The notes beneath the pieces were generated by a model. The model worked only from the letters and a program-made list of their open reading frames with translations, did no database searches and was not told the origin of the DNA. Made by a program: the position numbers and the translations under genes. Source: Aquimarina algicola (GTDB lineage Bacteria; Bacteroidota; Bacteroidia; Flavobacteriales; Flavobacteriaceae). From it: a stretch of DNA of 64,000 bases. This document shows, piece after piece, positions 56,772 through 64,000 of this stretch. The DNA lies in contig NZ_VFWZ01000003.1 of the NCBI RefSeq assembly GCF_006443095.1, positions 372,001-436,000 on the forward strand, in the 5' to 3' direction. Position 1 is the stretch's first letter. Every line of letters begins with the position of its first letter.

Positions 56772-58571
56772 ATGGAAGCTGCAAAACTTTCAGAATTACT
56801 TATCGAAATAGAAAGCATCATTTCTTATATAGAAGAAAAAGAATTGCTTTACAAAGAAAAAATAGACACCACTCATGTTGCGCATCAAGAAAGTGCTTTA
56901 AATTTAATCCACTACTTATCATTACGCTCATTTGATATTGCCAAAATTCAAAAAAAACTGGGTGAATTAGGGATATCGAGATTAGCAAAAGCAGAAGGTC
57001 ATATCTTAAATAGCCTATACAAATGCCATTTTTACATCAAAATGCTATTAGGAGAGCAAGCTTTATTTCCTGAAAAAGGTATAACTACTCAAGAAAGTAA
57101 AAAACTTACCCGAAAAAATACAAAACAACTTTTTGGTTACCGCAAAAAAGGCAGAAGAGTTCGTATCATGGTAACGTTACCTTCAGAAGCAGCATATAAT
57201 TACGAACTAGTATATAAGATAGCTGCCGCGGGTATGAATTGCGCAAGGATTAATTGTGCTCACGATACTCCTGAAGTATGGCACTTGATGATTGATAATG
57301 TAAAAAAAGCAGCAATACAGCTCAAAAAAAGAATCAAAATCACTATGGACCTTGGAGGGCCAAAAATAAGAACAGGTGCTCTCGAAGAAGGCTTAAAAAT
57401 AAAAAAAATCACTCCCAATAGAGATGACAGAGGAAATATCATACATCCGGCGAATATAAAATTTACTTCTAATGTCGTAGAAAAAAATGATATCCCTGTA
57501 TATGATAAAGACTGGCTATCTTCTTTACAAATTAATGATAAAATTACGCTAAAAGATACTCGAGGAAAAGAGCATAAACTTAAGGTATCAGAAATTCAAA
57601 ACGATGGAGTATCGGTAAAAAGCAACAAAACAATTTACTTTGAAACTAACATGGTACTCACAACCAAAAATGGGGCTACCACAACAGTAGGAGAGCTTCC
57701 AGAGATACAAAATTACCTCAATTTACATACAGGAGATGAACTGTTAATGTATAAAGAAGCTATAATTGGTAAAAAAGCTACTATAGACAACGAAAACAAA
57801 GTAATACGCCCCGCATGTATTTCTTGTACCTCTCAAGAAGTTTTCTCTCAAGTATCAATAGGAGACCCTATCTATTTTGATGACGGTAAAGTACCGGGAG
57901 AGATCATAGCATGTTCTGAAAATGAAATAAAAATAAAAATTGGAACTACAAAACCCGGCGGTGCTAAACTAAAGTCAGACAAAGGGATTAATCTACCTGC
58001 GAGCAAGCTAAACATTCATGGATTAACAAGCAAAGACAAGCAAGATTTAGTATTCGTAGCAGAACATGCCGATGTGGTCAATTTTTCTTTTGTAAACACT
58101 GCCGAAGATGTAAAACAATTACATGAGTTACTCCAATCATTAAATGTTGATAACAAGCTTGGAGTGATTTTAAAAATTGAAACAAATGAAGCTTTCAATA
58201 ACTTTTCAGAAATTTTGCTGGAAGCCATGAAGCTAAAACTGGTAGGTGTTATGATTGCAAGAGGAGATCTTGCGATAGAAGTAGGCTGGGAAAATATAGG
58301 ATGGGTACAACGCGAAATTCTTGCTATTTGTAATGCAGCACATATACCGGTTGTATGGGCAACGCAAGTACTGGAAAACATGGCTAAAAAAGGCCTCCCT
58401 TCTCGATCAGAAATTACAGACACTACACAATCTCTAAAAGCAGAATGTGTGATGCTAAACAAAGGGCCGTATATCGTAAATGCCATTCGGTTACTAGATA
58501 CTATTTTAACTAAATTAGAGAAATATCAATCTAAAAATGACTCAATGTCTCCTTCACTCTCAAAATTATAA
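56772..58571 (+). CDS. Pyruvate-kinase-like protein with helical N-terminal extension
   Basis: Residues about 130-585 form a pyruvate kinase barrel: RVRIMVTLPSEA (where normal enzymes have the T[IL]GP[AS]S loop), ARINCAHD, DLGGPKIRTG, LKIETNEAFNN, VMIARGDLAIEVG and ATQVLENM with RSEITD. The first 125 residues are a charged helical domain not found in normal enzymes, and the C-terminal domain that carries allosteric sites is missing. The catalytic Lys (in LKIET) and metal ligands are kept, so activity is possible. A longer insert lies in the barrel (about 210-330). It stands alone; the real substrate may differ from pyruvate. Confidence 0.8.
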   Translation: MEAAKLSELLIEIESIISYIEEKELLYKEKIDTTHVAHQESALNLIHYLSLRSFDIAKIQKKLGELGISRLAKAEGHILNSLYKCHFYIKMLLGEQALFPEKGITTQESKKLTRKNTKQLFGYRKKGRRVRIMVTLPSEAAYNYELVYKIAAAGMNCARINCAHDTPEVWHLMIDNVKKAAIQLKKRIKITMDLGGPKIRTGALEEGLKIKKITPNRDDRGNIIHPANIKFTSNVVEKNDIPVYDKDWLSSLQINDKITLKDTRGKEHKLKVSEIQNDGVSVKSNKTIYFETNMVLTTKNGATTTVGELPEIQNYLNLHTGDELLMYKEAIIGKKATIDNENKVIRPACISCTSQEVFSQVSIGDPIYFDDGKVPGEIIACSENEIKIKIGTTKPGGAKLKSDKGINLPASKLNIHGLTSKDKQDLVFVAEHADVVNFSFVNTAEDVKQLHELLQSLNVDNKLGVILKIETNEAFNNFSEILLEAMKLKLVGVMIARGDLAIEVGWENIGWVQREILAICNAAHIPVVWATQVLENMAKKGLPSRSEITDTTQSLKAECVMLNKGPYIVNAIRLLDTILTKLEKYQSKNDSMSPSLSKL

Positions 58572-58641
58572 TTAACAATATATTTTCATAAAACGTATTC
58601 ATTACATGTATCTAATTCTTATCTAGGTACAATTAATCCTT

Positions 58642-58649
58642 TACATTTG
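58642..58649 (+). promoter_or_regulatory. -7 promoter element of second serine hydrolase gene
   Basis: TACATTTG matches TAnnTTTG and lies 108 bp before the ATG at 58758. The -33 region is unclear. Confidence 0.45.
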
Positions 58650-58757
58650 CGTTACCAAATACGTAAACATTAGAATAATACCCCCAACTTTAATACTAAA
58701 AGGGATTTCAAATAACCACCAAAACCCGTCTCTTTTGTATTGAAGCGAAATTTATTT

Positions 58758-60029
58758 ATGAAAAAAAATATCATTACAGCAGTGTTGTCTCTTGCATTAA
58801 TCACGACGCTGTTCTATCTGGCTTCTAAAGAAGAAGTACAATCTCCTAAACAAACATCCAACGAATCTTTGACTCATACACAAAGAGAAACCCATATCAC
58901 TGCATCGCATCAAAAGCAAATTGCTCAGGCCACTGAAAAATACTTTAATAAAGGGCTACAAAACAATGAAATTGTTGGTGCTGCTGTAACAATTGTAAAA
59001 TGTGACTCTATCATCTATCAAAATGGGTATGGCAAAAAGAATAGTGGTTTAAATGATCATATCAATACAGAAACAATTTTTAGAATAGGTTCTGTATCCA
59101 AGGGGTTTGCAGGGATACTTTCAGGAATATATGTTGAACAAGGGCTTATCAATTGGAGTGACAGAGTATCTGATTATATCCCTTCTTTTGAATTAGCTAA
59201 TAGTGATCAAACAAAAAAAATAACATTATCACATTTGTTATCACACACAACTGGGCTTCCTTATCATAGTTTTACTAATTTGGTAGAAGATGGGGTTCCT
59301 TTATCAAACATTGCCAGTCGTTTTAAAGATGTTTTACCCATAGAACAACCCGGTAATCTTTATAGTTATCAAAATGCAGTTTTTGCTCTAAGCGGTAAAA
59401 TTATCGAACAAGCAACCGGAAAAACACTCAAAGAAGTTATAAATGAAAAGATATTTTTACCCTTGCATATGAATACTGCCTCTGCAAGCTACGAGGCTTT
59501 AACAAAATCAGATAATATTGCGCTTCCTCATCGTCTCATAAAGCATGGTTGGCAACCGGTTAAACTCAATGAAAAATACTACAATGCAATTGCCGCGGGA
59601 GGAATCAATGCCAGTATATCTGACATGGGTAAATGGCTCAAATTTTTGTTAGGTAATAATCCCGAAGTTATGATGCCCAAAACAATGAGTACTGTCTTTA
59701 ACCCAACAATACAAGTAACCGGAAAAAGTCATTATTATCAAAGATGGCCAGGGTATATATCTTCTTCTTACGGTTTTGGATGGAGAATTCACAAATATAA
59801 AGATGAGACAACAAATGAACCATACACGATAATACATCATGGTGGAAGTGTAAATGATTACAGAAGTGAAATTGCTATTTATCCAAAAGAAGATTTAGGG
59901 ATATGTGTATTATTTAACAGCCCCAATACAATAGCACCACACTGCATCCCTGATCTTTATAACATCATACAAGAAATTATAAATACTCCAGAAGAAAAAA
60001 CCAATCAAGAAGCATTGGTTTTATTGTAA
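58758..60029 (+). CDS. Serine hydrolase, beta-lactamase class C/PBP4-like
   Basis: From ATG 58758 (423 aa) the N-terminus is a membrane anchor or uncleaved signal (KKNIITAVLSLALITTLFYL). The catalytic motifs are SVSK in FRIGSVSKGF, YQN in YSYQNAVF, and HHG near the C-terminus in place of KTG. It shares these with the lipoprotein at 13277-14491, and the stretches after each motif are closely alike (VNDYRSEI versus VNQYKAEL). The two are paralogues. Peptidase or esterase activity is likely; the substrate is unknown. An upstream in-frame TTG (58740) is less likely as the start. Confidence 0.87.
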   Translation: MKKNIITAVLSLALITTLFYLASKEEVQSPKQTSNESLTHTQRETHITASHQKQIAQATEKYFNKGLQNNEIVGAAVTIVKCDSIIYQNGYGKKNSGLNDHINTETIFRIGSVSKGFAGILSGIYVEQGLINWSDRVSDYIPSFELANSDQTKKITLSHLLSHTTGLPYHSFTNLVEDGVPLSNIASRFKDVLPIEQPGNLYSYQNAVFALSGKIIEQATGKTLKEVINEKIFLPLHMNTASASYEALTKSDNIALPHRLIKHGWQPVKLNEKYYNAIAAGGINASISDMGKWLKFLLGNNPEVMMPKTMSTVFNPTIQVTGKSHYYQRWPGYISSSYGFGWRIHKYKDETTNEPYTIIHHGGSVNDYRSEIAIYPKEDLGICVLFNSPNTIAPHCIPDLYNIIQEIINTPEEKTNQEALVLL

Positions 60030-60044
60030 AGAGTTTTTACTTGG

Positions 60045-62102
60045 CTAATTCAAAAAGAATGCTCCCTTTTTATCTGTACGATAAAAAGGGACATTTAATT
60101 TATAGCAACTCTTCTCCCACCTTTCCAAATCAGATTTATGATTATTAGCATCAGCAATAATTTGTTTTGGGCATAAATCATAAATCAATCTCTCTAAATG
60201 AATCTTCGGGTTCCCTGTTAGTACAACTATCTCCGGTTTCAATCCTTGAATCTTATAGATCCCTGATTGGTCTACTATCAATATTGACTTGTTTTTGTAT
60301 TGGTATACATTTTTCAATCTTAAAACAGTATCTACTGTAGCATAATGATGAATTAAATACCCATCAAAAAGAAAATTCTTATTCTTTGCAGTGATTGTGT
60401 CTTTACTATATATCTTAAACCTACGCTGGTGGAGAACTCCAAAAATCGTATTTTTAGGTTGATTAAAAATTACAAATTCTTTTTTGATCAATGCTTGATG
60501 TTTTTCAAACAAAACAAACATGAATAATAGAAGCAAACAAGTACAAAACTGATACACATTTCGCCTGCTATTTTTTTTTAAAGCTACTATTAAACTTATA
60601 ATACTCAAATAGGAAATAAAAAACATTCCGAAAGAAAAAGAGATATTTTGGATCAAAAACATTTTTTGGTGTGCAATCCAATCCATCAAAGTATTTATAC
60701 TGTCTATTGACACAGAAAATATTTTCACTAAAAAATCTGGTAGTATATCGCAAATTGCCAAGACAATAACAAGGATTCCAAACCCTAGAATTCCTCCTAG
60801 AAAAGGAATAACTATAAGATTAGACACAACAAATAAGGATGGAAATTGATGAAAATAGAATAATGTTAATGGCAACAATCCAAATTGTGCTGCGATGGTA
60901 ACTGTAAGTGTATCCCAAATCTTTTTTAAAATATAAAATTTTGGATTATACATTTTGGTTAGTATTGGTTGAATCCAAACAATCGAAAGAACAGCTACAT
61001 AACTAAGCTGAAAACTAACCGAAAACAATAACCATGGATCAAAACATAGCATTATAAAAGCTGATATAATCAAAGCATTATAGATACTTGATAATGATTT
61101 GATTTGTAAAGAGATGGCAATAAAAGAAAACATCGTAACAGCTCTTATTACTGATGGCGATAACCCAGCTAAAATTGCAAAAGCCCAAAGCGAAACGATA
61201 ACAATGATAAGTTTAATGACCCCACCTTTTTTTAGAATTCTTTCCAAAGGACTTAACATTGCATTCAAAATCATTAAAATGATACCTACATGCAATCCGG
61301 AAACTGCCAAAATATGTACTGCACCGGCATTTCTATAATTTTCTAGTATTTCTGTTGGAATATCTTGCTTCTGCCCCAAGATAAGAGCATTAATTACAGA
61401 CAATTGTTCTTTCTCAAAAGAATAACGCTCTAGCTTAGAGTTACAATATATTCTTATCTTATCAGCAATCCTCGATAAAGAATTGACTCTGTAGTCGTTC
61501 TTAATGAGTTTATCAGAAGAGGTAGTGATACTATAATATACATTTCTTTTACTCAGATAATCAGCGTAGTCAAATTGATAAGGGTTTAAGGGTTGAGTAA
61601 TTGGTTTTAGTGTAGTATAGGCCGTATAAACATCTCCTATATCCAATACCTTATGTAAGTTATCCTTATGGATTTGCAACAATATTTTCCCCTCTACAGG
61701 TTGATTATTTGCAAATAATAATGACACCACATATTTATGATAATAAGATGTAGATTTTAATCGTTCTTTTATAGAAAATTGAATTCCGATAGGGTTATTT
61801 TTTACATCTTTTCTACTAAGTTGATTTGTATAATGATTCTTATAATTCCTAGCATCGTGAATATGAGTAAGAATCAATCCAAAGATTACAAAAGAAGGCA
61901 CCACAAAAATTGCAAAAACATATCCTTTGTTAAAATTTCTATAGGCATATCGCTTAAGCATAAATAATATACAAATACAACAAAAAAATCCAAGGAATAC
62001 TATTTTATAAGACAGTGAACAGTAATTACCTATACAAATCCCTAGTATTGTAGAAATGGTAATGATTAAAAAAGGAGTATTTATAAATCTCATTGCATGC
62101 AT
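60045..62102 (-). CDS. comEC: ComEC/Rec2-family DNA uptake channel
   Basis: The 685-residue protein has an N-terminal group of membrane segments, then the DUF4131-like soluble region. The competence domain follows with NAGAVHILAVSGLHVGIIL (about residue 260), GLSPSVIRAVTMFSFIA and QFGLLPLTLFYFHQFP. The C-terminal 160 residues contain no HxHxDH motif, so the metallo-beta-lactamase-like nuclease domain of longer ComEC proteins is not present, as is common in this phylum. It should move single-stranded DNA across the inner membrane. A second ATG three codons in (62093) is also possible. Confidence 0.9.
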   Translation of the reverse strand: MHAMRFINTPFLIITISTILGICIGNYCSLSYKIVFLGFFCCICILFMLKRYAYRNFNKGYVFAIFVVPSFVIFGLILTHIHDARNYKNHYTNQLSRKDVKNNPIGIQFSIKERLKSTSYYHKYVVSLLFANNQPVEGKILLQIHKDNLHKVLDIGDVYTAYTTLKPITQPLNPYQFDYADYLSKRNVYYSITTSSDKLIKNDYRVNSLSRIADKIRIYCNSKLERYSFEKEQLSVINALILGQKQDIPTEILENYRNAGAVHILAVSGLHVGIILMILNAMLSPLERILKKGGVIKLIIVIVSLWAFAILAGLSPSVIRAVTMFSFIAISLQIKSLSSIYNALIISAFIMLCFDPWLLFSVSFQLSYVAVLSIVWIQPILTKMYNPKFYILKKIWDTLTVTIAAQFGLLPLTLFYFHQFPSLFVVSNLIVIPFLGGILGFGILVIVLAICDILPDFLVKIFSVSIDSINTLMDWIAHQKMFLIQNISFSFGMFFISYLSIISLIVALKKNSRRNVYQFCTCLLLLFMFVLFEKHQALIKKEFVIFNQPKNTIFGVLHQRRFKIYSKDTITAKNKNFLFDGYLIHHYATVDTVLRLKNVYQYKNKSILIVDQSGIYKIQGLKPEIVVLTGNPKIHLERLIYDLCPKQIIADANNHKSDLERWEKSCYKLNVPFYRTDKKGAFFLN

Positions 62103-62550
62103 CTATAATAAAATCCCATATCAATGTATGGATTCATTCTATTTTCTAACATGCAATAATAGTAGACGCTAGTTTCATTTTTTGAAACTGCAGAATAAAT
62201 GTACAATACTTATTAAAAAAAATTAATAGTATTTATATAACAAAAGAGATTTCTTAGAAAATTCAAGAACATTTTTCTTCAGAAAGAACAATAAATATTA
62301 TTAACGAAATTAATGAATATAACGATAGTTTATCTATAAACTCATTTTATCATTATTAGTATCTTATGGGTTGAAAATTTTCAAAATATGCCTATATGAA
62401 TACTAAAAAATAGTTTTTTTTAGAGATGTATAAAAAAAGAAGTTGACTTTAAAATTAAAGTCAACTTCTTTTTTTTGCATAAATATCATTATCAAACACA
62501 TAATGTATTTTGCGAGTTTATTTTAATTAAAACTAGAATTTAGTTTTCTT
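62103..62550. other. Intergenic region comEC-isochorismatase
   Basis: No gene is seen in 448 bp, which are very AT-rich. They contain the terminator of the isochorismatase-like gene and must hold the comEC promoter. Confidence 0.5.
62432..62476. terminator. Bidirectional terminator
   Basis: Arms 62432-62452 and 62455-62475 (core AAGAAGTTGACTTT) are complementary over 21 bp and flanked by A- and T-runs. The A/T ends let it work on both strands; on minus it ends the isochorismatase-like transcript. Confidence 0.85.
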
Positions 62551-63273
62551 CTACTTTTTTAACTCCTTAACAACTTCTTCTGTAGTAAAAACATGACTAG
62601 CAATCATTCTAAAATTTACCAAGGCTGCTTCATATCCATTTATGTCTGGTAAAATTGCAGCAGCAGTTGCGTCTTTTACAACAGAAACGTCAAAACCAGA
62701 TTCTACTAAATCCCTCATATGCGACTCTGTACATAAATTAGCAGACATTCCTGCTAGAATTACTTTACTAAATCCATGTTTACGTAACTGTAAAGCCAAA
62801 TCATTTGATTCAGGACCATATACTTTATGTGGGTTTGTAACAATTACATTATCATCATTTATGTATTTTTTGTATTTATCCAACCAATCAGCACCAGAAC
62901 CCTCAAAACCTTCTGTTGTTAATGCTCCTTTTCTATCAAACATTCCTATTTTGTGCATTAATGCTTCTAAAGCACCTTCAATTTTCCAAGAATGATCATG
63001 TTTGTAGTAATAATGTGGAGACACAAAAACCTTGATTCCTTTCTGTTGTGCAATTTTAAATAGTGTTTCTATATTATCTACAGTATTATTTTCTGTTACA
63101 CTTTTACCTACCACTCCCCAGGTTACTCCATTGGGACTTAAGAAATCATTTTGAGGATCTGTGATCACAATTGCAGTATTTTCATCTATTGTAAACCCTG
63201 GATCTGGTAATTGAGCAAAAACACTCGATATACTTACTAATACTATTGCTAAGGTTAATTTTATTTTTTCCAT
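62551..63273 (-). CDS. Exported isochorismatase-family cysteine hydrolase
   Basis: The 240-residue protein starts with a signal peptide (KLTLAIVLVSISSVFAQ). The isochorismatase fold has the triad Asp in VITDPQNDF, Lys in TNPHKVYG and Cys in GMSANLCTESH. Most family members are cytosolic, so an exported form is unusual. The family splits amides or vinyl ethers; the substrate here is not known. The AraC-type gene lies 102 bp upstream on the same strand and may control it. Confidence 0.88.
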   Translation of the reverse strand: MEKIKLTLAIVLVSISSVFAQLPDPGFTIDENTAIVITDPQNDFLSPNGVTWGVVGKSVTENNTVDNIETLFKIAQQKGIKVFVSPHYYYKHDHSWKIEGALEALMHKIGMFDRKGALTTEGFEGSGADWLDKYKKYINDDNVIVTNPHKVYGPESNDLALQLRKHGFSKVILAGMSANLCTESHMRDLVESGFDVSVVKDATAAAILPDINGYEAALVNFRMIASHVFTTEEVVKELKK

Positions 63274-63375
63274 TCTATTCTATTTTAAATTTGACTATTA
63301 ATAATTTTTAATAATGCAAAGGTCTGAACAGAATTGGCTATTTTATTAGGTAAGTTTTCCTTTATAGTTAGCAAT

Positions 63376-64000
63376 TTATCCCAAGTGAGGAGTTTCTCTA
63401 TATACTGATGGAGATACGCCTTCTTGATTTTTAAAAAATCGGCTAAATGATTGAATATCGCTATACCCAATTTTAAATGCAACTTCTTGAATTTGAAGAT
63501 CTGAATAATACAATAACCTTTTAGCTTCAAGCATTTTACGATCCTGAATATAACTCAAAGGTGTTTTCAAACCTATTTTTGAAAATATATTAGAAATCGT
63601 CTTAGGAGATTTATGAAGTAATTTTGCATAGTCGCTCACTGTATGTTTAGTACTGAAGTATTGTTCTACCAAAAAATTAAATTCTCTTACGATATCATTA
63701 TCTTTTGTGATTGTAGATAATTTATACTGTTCTTTGTATAATCTTGTACATAATATAAGATAACGTTTTAACATCATTTGTAACATAGAGAGTTGTAAAT
63801 TATCTTTTAATCGCATTTCTATAGAAAACATTTTCCATAGCGTCTGAAAATGTTCTATGTCTTTGCCTAAAATATTAATAATAGGTAGTTGAGATGCTCC
63901 AAAAAACAAAACACCTTTGCAGCTTACTTCTACATCATGATCTATAACACAGAAAAAAGGTCTGTTAAACCTCAAAAAATGAATAGCTCCTTTTCTTAAG
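63376..64000 (-). CDS. AraC-family regulator (5' end beyond window)
   Basis: The frame is open to the right edge with no start, so the N-terminus lies outside the window. The visible part has a partial N-terminal sensing domain, then two helix-turn-helix units at the C-terminus: SDYAKLLHKSPKTISNIFSK and the second IQEVAFKIGYSDIQSFSRFF, followed by KNQEGVSPSVYR. These are the AraC/XylS DNA-binding signatures. It lies upstream of the isochorismatase-type gene in the same direction. Confidence 0.9.
   Translation of the reverse strand, partial: LRKGAIHFLRFNRPFFCVIDHDVEVSCKGVLFFGASQLPIINILGKDIEHFQTLWKMFSIEMRLKDNLQLSMLQMMLKRYLILCTRLYKEQYKLSTITKDNDIVREFNFLVEQYFSTKHTVSDYAKLLHKSPKTISNIFSKIGLKTPLSYIQDRKMLEAKRLLYYSDLQIQEVAFKIGYSDIQSFSRFFKNQEGVSPSVYRETPHLG

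Noticed and set aside
63285..63530. Second minus-strand frame overlapping the AraC gene
   Set aside because: The overlapping frame carries the two AraC helix-turn-helix motifs, while this one has none.

Overview
The window is a chromosomal piece of an AT-rich member of the Bacteroidota, most likely a marine Flavobacteriaceae (Aquimarina-like, genus not certain). The reasons are: a type IX secretion C-terminal sorting domain on an endoglucanase; DUF2723, DUF5916 and DUF5686 proteins; -7 promoter elements of the form TAnnTTTG or TAnnTTCG with no clear Shine-Dalgarno sequences; a tRNA without an encoded CCA; and a flavobacterial order of ribosomal and translation genes.

Layout. (1) 1-3.5 kb is accessory DNA abutting the 3' end of tRNA-Gln: a KAP-family NTPase cut by the left edge, a membrane-anchored protein of unknown function, an XRE-ParA-like fusion that has lost its P-loop lysine, and a small membrane protein. 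(2) 3.9-17.3 kb is core and envelope genes: a DUF2723 membrane glycosyltransferase-like protein, a polysaccharide deacetylase, a thioredoxin fold without cysteines, a membrane metallophosphoesterase, a possible small RNA, polA, a lipoprotein, a serine hydrolase and a DUF5916 outer-membrane protein. (3) 17.6-29.4 kb is the translation block rplM-rpsI-rpsB-tsf, then pyrH-frr, a DUF5686 protein, an MMPL/RND exporter and asnS. (4) 29.5-35.2 kb carries katG with an ankyrin gene and a regulator-like gene, then a secreted GH5 endoglucanase. (5) 35.3-47.1 kb is an envelope-maintenance cluster. An XRE/S24-like regulator diverges from ybjN-like, pspA-like, OB-fold membrane protein and flotillin genes and a 1651-residue AAA+ ATPase. 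A DUF559 endonuclease gene with hairpin repeats sits just before the ATPase gene. (6) 47.2-50.5 kb holds a MarR-GNAT pair and two mevalonate-pathway genes (class II HMG-CoA reductase, GHMP kinase). (7) 50.8-56.6 kb is a peptide-use module: exported dipeptidyl peptidase IV, two tandem POT transporters and a periplasmic thioredoxin. (8) 56.8-64 kb holds a long pyruvate-kinase-like protein, a second serine hydrolase, comEC, an exported isochorismatase-type hydrolase and an AraC regulator cut by the right edge.

How the parts work together. The PspA-like, flotillin, NfeD-like and giant AAA+ proteins look like a membrane-repair or remodelling machine controlled by the divergent regulator. DPP4 and the POT carriers would release and import di- and tripeptides. 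HMG-CoA reductase and the GHMP kinase feed isoprenoid synthesis. KatG with its ankyrin partner handles peroxide. The best candidates for undescribed biology are the PspA/flotillin/AAA+ cluster, the DUF559 gene with its inverted hairpin repeats, and the tRNA-adjacent KAP/degenerate-ParA island. No CRISPR array, insertion sequence or rRNA gene is visible.
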